The notes under the pieces were generated by a model. That model saw only the letters and a list, made by a program, of their open reading frames with translations, did no database searches and was not told the DNA's origin. A program made the translations under genes and the position numbers. DNA of 64,000 bases, taken from Caldilineaceae bacterium. Its GTDB lineage: Bacteria; Chloroflexota; Anaerolineae; Caldilineales; Caldilineaceae. Every line of letters starts with the position of its first letter. Positions within the stretch are counted from its first letter, which is position 1. The DNA lies in contig JACKBC010000012.1 in the NCBI GenBank assembly GCA_020634755.1, positions 1-64,000 on the forward strand, read 5' to 3'. Positions 1-8,407 of this stretch are shown here, piece by piece.

Positions 1-1711
1 TGGTGGCGCGGAACGCATAGACGCCATTTTGCCCCGTCGCATCAGCCGGAATCGTCACCCGCAGCACGACATATGCTGTGTTGCCCGGCCCCACGTTAGA
101 GAGAACCAGCCGGTCGTTAGAGCAGACGCCATCCTGACGACAGAGCGCAGCGTCCCAATTGACCCGCTGCTCAAACAGTACGGAGATTGTGTCTACCTTG
201 TTGCCGCTATTGGTGGTAATAAGGCCAACTTCACAGCTTTGGCCAGCCGTACAGCTTACTGGCGACGCGCCATTGCTCAAGGCCAGATTCGTGCTATAAA
301 CCGCGTCTGATGTGGGCGTCGGCGTGGGCGGGATCGGCGTCCAGGTGGCGGTTGGATTGGGCAGCGGCGTAAAAGTCCAGCTTGGGGTAGGCGTAACCGT
401 GGGCGGAATCAGCGAGATCGATGACGTGATCACATCCGTTGCGCCGTCTGGCATGACAATGGTCAATGTAAAGATGTCAATATTTTCATCGTCGTTCAGA
501 CACTCTTCTTTTTCACCCTTGCCCTTGGCCTCTAAATTTTCATAATAAACCGCCCGCACGTTTTCCACATTCCAGCGCACCATGGTGCATTCACCGTGCA
601 AGAGTTGCTCTTGATCGGGGCCAAAGATCACCACTGGCGGTGGCCAAGTGGCGGTTGGGGTTGGCGTGGGTCCGAGATCGCCCGGCGTGCTGCTGGGGAT
701 CACAAAATCGGGTGTGGGACGACGTTCGGGCGGCGTGGGCACAATCACCTGCACATCAATTTCCGGCACGGGGGTGGCGGTGGGCGGTGGCAGAATTACG
801 TTGTTGTTGGCCGTATTATTGCTATTGTTGCCCGCACCATCGTCGGGCGGATTCTGCACGGGCGGATTGGCTGCATTGGGGTCCACCGCAATGGGGGTGG
901 CCGTTACCGCCTGTGGAAAATTAAAGGTCGCGGTGGGCGCCATCACGGCCAGTTCGCCATTCGTTTGGTTTGCCTCATTGGGCGCGGCAGAGTCAGACAA
1001 ATCGGCGGACTGTTCCGCAGCTTGGTCCGCCACGGGCGTAGCCGTAATCACAATATAGAGGTCGGTGGCGCGCGGCAGAGTACCGCCTTGCTGCAATGTA
1101 TCTACATTGCCCGGTTCCGGCAGTGCCGCCAGCAAACGCCCGCTCATGAGCTGCCAACCCATGTAGGCCGAAAGCCCAATGCCGCACAGAAAAACGGTCA
1201 CAAACGAAGCTGCCGCCGCCAGCCAGACCGTTTGCCGTCCGCCGTTCCATTCTGCATCTTCGTCGATTCCGCGCCAGCGGCGCCACAGCCGCCGCAATGA
1301 AAAAGCCGCCAAGTCGGCGCTATCCTCCTCCAGCAGCTCTGGATTCAAAAGTTCAGATTGCAGAGGAATAGAGGTGGTAAAATCAAATGGTTGCTGGGCG
1401 TCTAGGAACGGTGGCGGAATGTAAGGGCCGGAAGCGTAATCCGAGGCAGCCGCAAAGGAGGATGCGCTTGGCATGTGCGGCAGCGAGCGCGCGGGGCCCA
1501 GCAGCTGCGAAGACGAGACGGATTGATAGCGCGGGCAGAGAGGATGTCCGCCACCTAGACAGTAGGTTGCCTGATCGGCCAATATCAGCACGTTCTGTGC
1601 AGATGCGGCGTGGGCAAAGCAATGATTCTCAAAACTCGGATAATCAATGCTTGGGTTCTGGCTATTCTGTTCGTCTAGCGTCCCCAAATAGGGACAACGC
1701 TTTTCATCCAT
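1..1711 (-). CDS. Membrane-anchored surface protein with Cys-rich N-terminus and Pro/Thr-rich linkers (3' end outside window)
   Basis: An uninterrupted minus-strand frame runs from an ATG at 1711 off the left edge, so the C-terminus is missing. The first ~62 residues carry four Cys (C6, C31, C51, C59) in CPYLG, HCFAH and YCLGGGHPLCPRY, a possible small metal-binding or disulfide module. I recall this Cys pattern next to LysM domains in Chloroflexota, but no LysM is visible here. One membrane segment lies near residues 162-184, preceded by an Arg-rich stretch (LRRLWRRWRG), which suggests a cytoplasmic N-terminus and an exported C-terminus. Beyond it are TPTPT-type linkers, an Ig-like stretch (HGECTMVRWNVENV) and a CARDB-like domain that is cut at the edge. 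The function is unknown. The several short plus-strand frames here are shadows of this gene. Confidence 0.8.
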   Translation of the reverse strand, partial: MDEKRCPYLGTLDEQNSQNPSIDYPSFENHCFAHAASAQNVLILADQATYCLGGGHPLCPRYQSVSSSQLLGPARSLPHMPSASSFAAASDYASGPYIPPPFLDAQQPFDFTTSIPLQSELLNPELLEEDSADLAAFSLRRLWRRWRGIDEDAEWNGGRQTVWLAAAASFVTVFLCGIGLSAYMGWQLMSGRLLAALPEPGNVDTLQQGGTLPRATDLYIVITATPVADQAAEQSADLSDSAAPNEANQTNGELAVMAPTATFNFPQAVTATPIAVDPNAANPPVQNPPDDGAGNNSNNTANNNVILPPPTATPVPEIDVQVIVPTPPERRPTPDFVIPSSTPGDLGPTPTPTATWPPPVVIFGPDQEQLLHGECTMVRWNVENVRAVYYENLEAKGKGEKEECLNDDENIDIFTLTIVMPDGATDVITSSISLIPPTVTPTPSWTFTPLPNPTATWTPIPPTPTPTSDAVYSTNLALSNGASPVSCTAGQSCEVGLITTNSGNKVDTISVLFEQRVNWDAALCRQDGVCSNDRLVLSNVGPGNTAYVVLRVTIPADATGQNGVYAFRAT

Positions 1712-1763
1712 TCTGTGGATATTTGTATACCGCAGTTTGTTATGGTTGCGCTTTGTTTATGAT

Positions 1764-1845
1764 TAGTCCACCGCAACGGTGTTGGCGATGCCGGCGCCGG
1801 TCTCGATTAGCGAATCCGGCCTTGTTTCTTGTTGTTGCGATCTAT
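1764..1845 (+). repeat. Family A palindromic repeat, copy A1
   Basis: About 82 bp beginning with a CACCG-caa-CGGTG hairpin and ending in GTTGCGATCTAT. It is one of seven copies in the window. This copy lies between the divergently oriented 5' end of the surface-protein gene and the 3' end of the nucleotidyltransferase gene. Confidence 0.75.
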
Positions 1846-1855
1846 GGGCAATCAG

Positions 1856-3508
1856 CTAATCCGCCAAATGCGCCAGTTGCGTCGCCCGTTCAATGGCTTC
1901 GGCTGTGGTTGTAATTTCACCGGCGGCCTGGGCTTCAGCTAATTGCTCTAGTATGTGCCCCAGTTGTGGCCCAGGCGATAGCCCCAGTTCCTGCATAAGT
2001 ACATGGCCATTGGCTAATGGCTGCTGCTGAATGTGCTGTGGCCCCTGTTCGTCAAATGCAAATGCCAAATATTGTACTATGTGATCCAGATATTGTCGCC
2101 ATTGGCGCAGGGCTGAATTTTCCAGCGGCGGGTTTAGACCCTGGTGAATCGCCATATAGTCCGCCAGCGCCAGGAGTAACACATCAATGCCCGGCATAAA
2201 ATCGCTTTTTAAGCCACCCGTCTTGCGAAAAAAGCGGAACATGGCGCGCCGGCTGAGTGGCCGCTCGCCAAAGCTGGCGTGCAGCCAGTGTGGGTGCATG
2301 TGTGACTGCACAACGGTTTGGCACAGCGTCACCTCGCTGCGGCTAAAACGCAACTGGCTTAGGCGGTGCTCCGCCAGCTGCGCGCCTATAGTCTCATGCT
2401 CAAAAAAGCGTACGCGCATCTGCCCAGCGGGATCTGGCTCTTCGCTGCGCGTGGCTGGTTTTCCCACGTCGTGCAGCAGCGCGTACCACACCAGCCATTG
2501 GGCGCGCGTATGGCCCGATGCCGTGGTCTGGCTGAAATGGGCCGCCAGCTGGGACCGCCAGGGAGATAGCGCCGCCTGCCAGGTGCTGTCCACGCCCGCA
2601 TCTGCATGGGCGTCGACGTTGCTGCGTTCATCAGTTGCAAGAGGTGCATCCACCCAATTGCGCAAACGGGCCGCGTGTTGCACCGCAAGCAGCGTATGTT
2701 CATACACATCTAAAAAGTGGGGCGCTGACTGCTGGACGCCTTGGGTTGCAGAGAGTTCCGGCAGCAGGTGCGGCAGCAGCTCCACCTGGTTCAGCAGCCG
2801 AATGGCATGCGCAGGCGCCGCCGTGGCCAACGCCTTCCAAAGTTCATCGCGCACGCGCTCGGCGCTGCACTGAGTGATCTGTGAGGCCAGCTCAACGATC
2901 TGCCGCTCCGTTGCATCTGCAATGCCAAAGCCAAATTGTGTCGCCAGCCGCACCCCGCGCACCAGCCGCACTGGATCATCGGCCAGGCTGCGCGCAGTCA
3001 CAGTGCGCATCACACCGGCAGTCAGGTCCTGTTGCCCACCCCATGGATCGATCACACGTCCGTGCAGTTCGGCAAATTCACCATTTGACGCTGCCAAATC
3101 ATCCACCTGTAGCGCCAGCGCATTGATGGTAAAATCGCGCAGCTGTAAATCGGTGGCCAGCGTGCCGCCGCGCGGCGTAGTGACGTCGCAGATCAGCTGC
3201 CGGCCACCGCTGTGTTTAACCAGCCGCGCCACGTCGCGCTCGGCATCCAGCGCATAATAGGCCCAGCCCAGCGCATCCGCCACGCGACGAGCCGTTTGCA
3301 GCGCATTTTCAGGAGTCAATAGATCCAGATCGGCCAGCGGAAAGGCGCGGCCATTCAATTGCGCCAACCACAAATCGCGCACGGCGCCGCCCACAATATA
3401 AAGCGGCGAGGCCTGGGCGGCAAACGCGCCTAGCACATCTTGAAATTCGCGCCAGCTAGCGGCGTCCAAATGGGTGAATCTGTGTGGCTGTTCGATGGTT
3501 TGCACCAT
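1856..3508 (-). CDS. CCA-adding enzyme / poly(A) polymerase family nucleotidyltransferase with HD domain
   Basis: 550 residues from the Met at 3508. An in-frame Met at 3658 would overlap the moaDE gene and adds only low-quality sequence. The N-terminal nucleotidyltransferase core shows IVGGAVRD (about residues 38-44) and the metal-binding pair DLDLL (D60, D62), followed by the RDFTINALAL and RSLADDPVRLVRGVRLA signatures of class II tRNA nucleotidyltransferases. A central HD phosphohydrolase-like segment contains YALLHDVGKPATRS. The family adds CCA to tRNA 3' ends or poly(A) to RNA. Five of the six tRNA genes in this window lack an encoded CCA, so the genome needs such an enzyme. CCA versus A-adding specificity cannot be read here. 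Confidence 0.88.
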   Translation of the reverse strand: MVQTIEQPHRFTHLDAASWREFQDVLGAFAAQASPLYIVGGAVRDLWLAQLNGRAFPLADLDLLTPENALQTARRVADALGWAYYALDAERDVARLVKHSGGRQLICDVTTPRGGTLATDLQLRDFTINALALQVDDLAASNGEFAELHGRVIDPWGGQQDLTAGVMRTVTARSLADDPVRLVRGVRLATQFGFGIADATERQIVELASQITQCSAERVRDELWKALATAAPAHAIRLLNQVELLPHLLPELSATQGVQQSAPHFLDVYEHTLLAVQHAARLRNWVDAPLATDERSNVDAHADAGVDSTWQAALSPWRSQLAAHFSQTTASGHTRAQWLVWYALLHDVGKPATRSEEPDPAGQMRVRFFEHETIGAQLAEHRLSQLRFSRSEVTLCQTVVQSHMHPHWLHASFGERPLSRRAMFRFFRKTGGLKSDFMPGIDVLLLALADYMAIHQGLNPPLENSALRQWRQYLDHIVQYLAFAFDEQGPQHIQQQPLANGHVLMQELGLSPGPQLGHILEQLAEAQAAGEITTTAEAIERATQLAHLAD

Positions 3509-3522
3509 GACGTGTAGGGCAA

Positions 3523-3563
3523 GTTGCCCAACTCGTCTATCTGGTGAAGACAAGCTGGGCAAC
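3523..3563. repeat. Inverted repeat between moaDE and the nucleotidyltransferase gene
   Basis: Arms GTTGCCCAACT (3523-3533) and AGCTGGGCAAC (3553-3563) match at 10 of 11 positions. It lies just downstream of the moaDE stop and 15 bp upstream of the chosen nucleotidyltransferase start. No U-run follows on the minus strand, so a terminator role is uncertain. Confidence 0.5.
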
Positions 3564-3567
3564 GAGT

Positions 3568-4305
3568 CTATTCTCTGCGTGCATTCATTGGAGGTGGCGC
3601 GGCCAAATCCAGTTCGGGTTGGCGCGGGCCTTCGATCCAGACTTGACCGTCGGCCCAATTTTCCTGCTTCCAGATCGGCACAATGGCTTTGAGCCGCTCG
3701 ATGGCGTAGCGGCAGGCCTCAAAGCAGCCATCGCCGCGGTGGGGTGTAGCCACCGCAATCACCACGCTGGCTTCACCAATTTCGCAGCGCCCCACGCGGT
3801 GCAAAATGCTCACCTCTTTGACCGCCGGCCACTGCGCGCGGATCTCATCGGCAATGCGCGCCAGCATCTGCTCGGCCATGCCGGTGTAGGCTTCATAGTC
3901 CAAGAAATCGGTGTTTCGTTCGCCCTCTTTGGTCACCGTCTCGCCGCGCACAATGCCCGCAAATGTGGTAATGGCGCCACAGTCTGGGCGCGTTACCCGC
4001 TGCGCCACATCATCCAGCGAAAGCGGCGCCGTGGTGATCTCAAAGAGCTTTTGGGCGCTGCCGCCAGAGACGGGCGGAAAGAGCGCCACTTCATCCCCAT
4101 CGGCCAGCGCGCGCGTGCGCTCCGCATATTCTTGATTCACCGCCGCGTATAACGAACGCGTGGTCAAATTTAGCCCCGGATATTCATTGGAAAGCTGTTC
4201 TAACAGGCTGTTTACCGTTGCATCGGCCGTGGTGGCAATCGCCTTTTCTTTCCAGCCTGCAATCTGGCGCAGCGTGGCAAACAACCGTACCGTTACCTGT
4301 ATCAT
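3568..4305 (-). CDS. MoaD-MoaE fusion: molybdopterin synthase, both subunits in one chain
   Basis: 245 residues from MIQVTVRLF; the longer frame upstream overlaps moaC. Residues 1-82 are a ubiquitin-like MoaD ending in FPPVSGG (G81-G82), the sulfur-carrier terminus, but here it is internal and followed by SAQKLFEI. Residues ~83-235 are MoaE, with AGIVRGET, SILHRVGRCEIGEASVVIAV and the PIWKQE lysine motif. Molybdopterin synthase inserts two sulfurs into cyclic pyranopterin monophosphate. MoaD normally needs a free Gly-Gly C-terminus for thiocarboxylation, so the fusion must be cleaved or work differently. The gene sits 28 bp downstream of moaC in an apparent moeA-moaC-moaDE operon. Confidence 0.9.
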   Translation of the reverse strand: MIQVTVRLFATLRQIAGWKEKAIATTADATVNSLLEQLSNEYPGLNLTTRSLYAAVNQEYAERTRALADGDEVALFPPVSGGSAQKLFEITTAPLSLDDVAQRVTRPDCGAITTFAGIVRGETVTKEGERNTDFLDYEAYTGMAEQMLARIADEIRAQWPAVKEVSILHRVGRCEIGEASVVIAVATPHRGDGCFEACRYAIERLKAIVPIWKQENWADGQVWIEGPRQPELDLAAPPPMNARRE

Positions 4306-4333
4306 GCTAATTTCCTGTTTTGATATGCGCGCG

Positions 4334-4834
4334 TCAATCATGGCGTGTCGCGCGGCGCCAATCGCCGGATTTGCCACCGCGTTTTTCCAGCAACTGAATC
4401 GACCCAATGACCATTGTCTTTTCCAGCGCTTTGGCCATGTCATATATAGTCAAAGCCGCCACGCTGACTGCGGTCAACGCTTCCATTTCCACGCCCGTTT
4501 GACCTTTACAGCGCACCGTGGCCGTGATCAGCACGCAGCTTTCTGCTTCATCCAGCTCAAAATCGACGGCCACTTTGCTCAGCAACAGCGTGTGGCAGAG
4601 CGGAATCAGCTCTGGCGTGCGTTTGGCCGCCATAATGCCGGCAATGCGCGCCGCCGCCAACACATCCCCTTTGGGCGCATGGCCATCGCGGATGGCGGCC
4701 AACGTGGTGGGCAGCATGTGAACTGTGCCCTGCGCCACGGCTTCGCGGCTGGTCACCTGCTTGTCACCCACATCGACCATGGCGGCATGGCCTTGCTCAT
4801 CCAAGTGGGTCAATTGCTGTGCATCTACGCTCAT
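4334..4834 (-). CDS. moaC: Cyclic pyranopterin monophosphate synthase MoaC
   Basis: 166 residues starting MSVDAQQLTHLDEQG. The ATG overlaps the moeA stop by one base (TAATG), implying translational coupling. Family signatures are MVDVGDK near the N-terminus, KGDVLAAARIAGIMAAKRT, the IPLCHTLLLSKV motif, and CKGQTGVEMEALTAVSVAALTIYDM near the C-terminal third. MoaC converts the product of MoaA into cyclic pyranopterin monophosphate, the substrate of molybdopterin synthase. Length is normal for the family. moaA is not in this window, so the first pathway step must be encoded elsewhere. Confidence 0.95.
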   Translation of the reverse strand: MSVDAQQLTHLDEQGHAAMVDVGDKQVTSREAVAQGTVHMLPTTLAAIRDGHAPKGDVLAAARIAGIMAAKRTPELIPLCHTLLLSKVAVDFELDEAESCVLITATVRCKGQTGVEMEALTAVSVAALTIYDMAKALEKTMVIGSIQLLEKRGGKSGDWRRATRHD

Positions 4835-6099
4835 TATATTCCTATCATATCTCCAATGATCAGTGCCGTAACCATGCTTCCCTGTTCCAGCACACCGGCG
4901 CGCTGTGGTAGCTCCAACAGCGCATTGGCCGAGCGCATGCTGAGCAGGCGGCTGCTGGATTGGCTGCCCGTGCTGCGGGCCCAAAAGCCACCACAACCAT
5001 TGTTGACGCCGGGATCCCAGCGCAATGTGGCCCGGTGATATTCGGGGCGCTCGGCATCCAGCGGCAGCGGCTGGCTCAAGTGGGCCTGCACGCGCTGCAA
5101 ATATGGGTTGGGCCAGCCCGCCAGCTTGCGCAAGGCCGGCACGGCAAAAAGATAAAACGTAACCAGTGAGCTGACCGGATTGCCCGGCAGCGCAAAAACC
5201 AGCCGCTTGCGTCCAGCCACATGCGCCGTGGCAAAAGTAAGCGGCTTGCCGGGCTTCATTAAAATGCGCCCAAAATGAACCTGACCTTCGTTCTCCAGAA
5301 TCGGCTTTAGCAGATCGAGATCGCCCATGGAAACGCCGCCGGACGTGATGAGCATATCGGCCTCAGTGAGCCCGCGGCGAATCAACGTCATCAGCTCATC
5401 TTTGTTATCGCGGCCAATCCCCAGGTCAAGAGGGATCCCGCCCGCGGCCTGCACCGCCGCGCGGATCATGGCGCGGTTGCTGTCGCGGATCTGCCCTGGG
5501 CCCGGGCGATGGCTCGGCTCCACCAGCTCATCGCCCGTGGAGAGAATGGCTACTGTGGGGCGTGGGTAAACGCTGACTTGAGCAGCGCCGACAGTGGCCA
5601 GTAGCCCAATTTCGGCGGCTTCGAGCCGTGTTCCCGCCGCCAGTACCTGCTGACCTTGGGTCACATCGATGCCAACGGCGCGAATATCATCGCCACTGCG
5701 CACCGCTTTGCCAATATAGACGCGCGGCTGCCCATTGGTAGCGGGTAGCGGCGTGGTCTCTTCCACCATCACCACCGCGTCTGCGCCAGGTGGTAAGGGC
5801 GCCCCGGTGGTAATATAGGCCACGTTGCCTGGTGTGACCGTAAAATTGGGCACGCGGCCCGCCGTCACTTCGCCCAGGACGGTATATTCACCGGGACCAT
5901 CTGCCGCCACCACGGCATAGCCATCTTTAACCGAGGCTGGAAAGGGGGGCAGCGGTTCGGGCGCGGTCACGCTGGCGGCCAGGGTCAACCCCACAGCCTG
6001 CTCTAGGGCCACCTGATGGGCGGGAAGTGATTGAGTTTGAGCCAGCACCAGTTCGAGTGCATCCGGCACCGGCCACATTTCATAGGGTGAAACAGGCAT
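4834..6099 (-). CDS. moeA: Molybdopterin molybdenumtransferase MoeA
   Basis: 421 residues, full length. The N-terminal region has VGLTLAASVTAPEPLPPFPAS followed by KDGYAV, then AYITTGAPLPPGADAVVMVEE. The MogA-like domain carries AILSTGDELVEP, GQIRDSNR and TSGGVSMGDLDLL, and the C-terminal part has FALPGNPVSSLVTFYLF. MoeA inserts molybdate into adenylylated molybdopterin. It is the first gene of the moeA-moaC-moaDE minus-strand operon and is divergent from the ThDP-enzyme gene across a 468-bp region with a large palindrome. No MogA/MoaB gene is present in the window. Confidence 0.95.
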   Translation of the reverse strand: MPVSPYEMWPVPDALELVLAQTQSLPAHQVALEQAVGLTLAASVTAPEPLPPFPASVKDGYAVVAADGPGEYTVLGEVTAGRVPNFTVTPGNVAYITTGAPLPPGADAVVMVEETTPLPATNGQPRVYIGKAVRSGDDIRAVGIDVTQGQQVLAAGTRLEAAEIGLLATVGAAQVSVYPRPTVAILSTGDELVEPSHRPGPGQIRDSNRAMIRAAVQAAGGIPLDLGIGRDNKDELMTLIRRGLTEADMLITSGGVSMGDLDLLKPILENEGQVHFGRILMKPGKPLTFATAHVAGRKRLVFALPGNPVSSLVTFYLFAVPALRKLAGWPNPYLQRVQAHLSQPLPLDAERPEYHRATLRWDPGVNNGCGGFWARSTGSQSSSRLLSMRSANALLELPQRAGVLEQGSMVTALIIGDMIGI

Positions 6100-6135
6100 A
6101 ATTTTTTGCCTTACTTCAAGTTCTTCTTTTGAGAA

Positions 6136-6260
6136 GCAGTCTGAAAAGTCACAATTGGGTCCAAAAACATGCCGGGAAAGGGCTAATGCGCATGATGTGA
6201 CCAGGAAATTTGTGGCCCTTTCCCGGCATATGACACACCTGAACCACCTTTTCAGACAGC
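6136..6260. repeat. Nested palindrome upstream of moeA
   Basis: Inner arms ATGCCGGGAAAGGGC (6169-6183) and its exact complement (6215-6229) are perfect over 15 bp. Outer arms GCAGTCTGAAAAG (6136-6148) and CTTTTCAGACAGC (6248-6260) match at 12 of 13. The element is about 125 bp and lies 37 bp upstream of the moeA start. It resembles a short non-autonomous palindromic element. It could also fold in the moeA leader RNA, but I see no molybdenum-cofactor riboswitch signature. Confidence 0.6.
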
Positions 6261-6419
6261 TTTTGAGAATAGGACCGTTGCAAGGCCAGTGGTAAAAATC
6301 GCCGGGTCAGCAATGTTTTGCTATACGGCGGTTCTCAGTTAGAGCTGAGTATATAATGAGCAATCCACGGCGCTGCATACGTCTTGGAGAATCTGGGTGC
6401 ATTGGGTGCTTCAGCTTCT

Positions 6420-6451
6420 TATTGTGCCATAAAATGTATTGTGCCATAAAA
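6420..6451. promoter_or_regulatory. Two identical 15-bp direct repeats, possible operator
   Basis: TATTGTGCCATAAAA occurs at 6420-6434 and again at 6437-6451, a 17-bp period. It lies 117 bp upstream of the ThDP-enzyme start. Exact tandem repeats of this length in a promoter region suggest a regulator-binding site, though the regulator is unknown. Confidence 0.35.
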
Positions 6452-6567
6452 CAACATGTAAATCCAACGGGAATATGCGTATTTCGAGACATGGCAACCA
6501 TCGCCTATAATAATGGCTCAGCTCATATAATTCACATACCAAGCGAAGATGACGAGAAGGAGAGAGT

Positions 6568-8217
6568 ATGCGGACAGGAGCGCAAGTTCTGGTTGACCAA
6601 TTGCGCATTCATGGCGTGGATGCGGCGTTCTGCGTGCCGGGTGAAAGCTATCTGGCCGTGCTGGATGCGCTGTATGATGTGTCTGCCGAAATTCAGCTCA
6701 TTACGTGTCGGCAGGAGGGTGGCGCGGCATATGCCGCCGAGGCGTATGGTAAACTGACCGGCAAGCCCGGCATCTGTTTTGTGACGCGCGGCCCGGGCGC
6801 CACCAATGCCAGCATTGGCGTCCACGCGGCCCGGCAGGACGCCACGCCCATGATTCTCTTTGTGGGCCAAGTGCCGCGCGATCAGCTGGAACGCGAGGCT
6901 TTTCAGGAGATCGACTATCGGCAGATGTATGGCTCGGTGGCCAAGTGGGCCAGCCAGATCGAAGATGCCGCCCGCATCCCGGAGTATATCAGCCGGGCCT
7001 TTCATGTGGCCACGTCGGGGCGGCCGGGGCCAGTGGTGCTGGCGCTGCCCGAAGACATGCAGCGCGACGAAGTGGATGTGGCCGACGCCGCACCCTATCG
7101 CGTTCCCCAGGCTGCGCCCACGGCGGCCGATCTGTCGCAAATGCAGGCGCTGCTGGCGCAGGCCCAGCGTCCGCTGCTAATCGCCGGCCACTGCGGCTGG
7201 ACGCCAGAAGCCATTATGGATCTGCGCGCCTTTGCCCGCCAGAATAATTTGCCCGCAGTATCGGCCTTTCGCTGTCAGGATCTTTTTGATAATCACAGCG
7301 ATGAATATGTGGGGGCCACGGGCGTGGGGGGCAACCCCAAGCTGAACCGACGCATTCAGGCGGCCGATTTGCTGCTTATGGTGGGCGCTCGGCCCGATGC
7401 GCTGACCGTCAACCGCTACACGCTGATGGAGATTCCGCACCCCAAACAGCGCTTGATTCATGTGTATCCCGATCCCAACGAATTGGGGCGCATTTATCAG
7501 GCAGATTTGCCCATTGCGGCCACCATGGCTGGTTTTGCGGCGGCGGCGCGTTCTATGCCGCCGGTGGACAGCCGCGCCTGGCAAGAATGGTTATCCGCAG
7601 CCCGCACGGACTATTTGGAATACATTGAACCGACTGAGGTGCCGGGCGACGTAAATTTGGGACAGATTCTGGTCTGGCTCAAAGAAAATGCCCCTGCTGA
7701 TGCGATTATGTCCAACGGCGCCGGCGTCTATACGGCGTGGTGTCACCGCTTCTATGAATTTTCGCAGCCGCGCACTCAGTTGGCGCCGATTGTGGGCTCT
7801 ATGGGATACGGTACGCCGGCCGCGGTAGCCGCCAAAGTGGTGCATCCGGAACGCGTGGTCATCTCGGTGGCGGGCGACGGCTGCTTTATGATGAACGGGC
7901 AAGAATTGGCCACGGCCATGATGTATGGCCTCAACTTTATTACTATTGTGGTCAACAACGGCATGCTGGGCACCATCCGCATGCATCAAGAGCGTCACTA
8001 TCCGGGCCGTGTCTCTGGTACGACATTGGTCAACCCGGATTTTGCCGACTATGCACGGGCATTTGGGGCGCATGGGGAAGTGGTTGCGCGCACGGCGGAT
8101 TTCCCGGCGGCGTTTGCGCGAGCGCTGGCCGCCAACAGACCCGCTCTCATTGAACTGCGCGTCGATCCGGAGGCGCTCAGCCCGACGGAGACGCTCAGTG
8201 GGGTGCGCGGCTGGTAA
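6568..8217 (+). CDS. ThDP-dependent enzyme, acetolactate-synthase-like
   Basis: 549 residues. The start at 6568 follows AAGGAG with 5-nt spacing. The N-terminal pyrimidine-binding domain has the catalytic Glu in CRQEGGAAYAAEAYGK (E50) and RGPGATNASIGV. The C-terminal pyrophosphate-binding domain has GDG at 436-438 followed by the NN of IVVNNGML about 26 residues later, the classic ThDP-Mg motif. It resembles large subunits of acetolactate synthase, benzoylformate decarboxylase and related 2-oxo-acid enzymes. No regulatory small subunit follows, and the next gene is a dehydrogenase for a semialdehyde, so a catabolic carboligase or decarboxylase is more likely than branched-chain amino acid synthesis. 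The substrate cannot be assigned. Confidence 0.85.
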   Translation: MRTGAQVLVDQLRIHGVDAAFCVPGESYLAVLDALYDVSAEIQLITCRQEGGAAYAAEAYGKLTGKPGICFVTRGPGATNASIGVHAARQDATPMILFVGQVPRDQLEREAFQEIDYRQMYGSVAKWASQIEDAARIPEYISRAFHVATSGRPGPVVLALPEDMQRDEVDVADAAPYRVPQAAPTAADLSQMQALLAQAQRPLLIAGHCGWTPEAIMDLRAFARQNNLPAVSAFRCQDLFDNHSDEYVGATGVGGNPKLNRRIQAADLLLMVGARPDALTVNRYTLMEIPHPKQRLIHVYPDPNELGRIYQADLPIAATMAGFAAAARSMPPVDSRAWQEWLSAARTDYLEYIEPTEVPGDVNLGQILVWLKENAPADAIMSNGAGVYTAWCHRFYEFSQPRTQLAPIVGSMGYGTPAAVAAKVVHPERVVISVAGDGCFMMNGQELATAMMYGLNFITIVVNNGMLGTIRMHQERHYPGRVSGTTLVNPDFADYARAFGAHGEVVARTADFPAAFARALAANRPALIELRVDPEALSPTETLSGVRGW

Positions 8218-8221
8218 AATA

Positions 8222-8302
8222 GTGGTTGGTAGTTGGTAGTTGGTAGTTGGTAGTTGGTAGTTGGTAGTTGGTGATTGGTGATTGGTGGCTGGTAAGTGGC
8301 TG
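8222..8302. repeat. Heptanucleotide tandem repeat (GTTGGTA)n
   Basis: Directly after the ThDP-enzyme stop, about six perfect GTTGGTA units degrade into GATTGGT and GGCTGGTAA variants. It is a simple-sequence tract in the gap before the aldehyde dehydrogenase gene and a likely site of length variation. Confidence 0.85.
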
Positions 8303-8407
8303 GTAAGTTCCCTGCAATTATTTTGTCATCAATGACGAATTGCCAAGGCTCAGCCGCCAACAACGAGCAACCAAGAATAGAAAACTAATCGTAGAAAAGG
8401 AGAAACA

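Noticed and set aside
312..1622. Plus-strand proteins over the first 1.6 kb
   Set aside because: They are antisense shadows of a minus-strand surface-protein gene that runs off the left edge, recognised by its Cys motif and TPTPT linkers.
6136..6260. Molybdenum-cofactor riboswitch upstream of moeA
   Set aside because: The palindrome lacks the known multi-helix Moco aptamer pattern; it is a simple nested inverted repeat.
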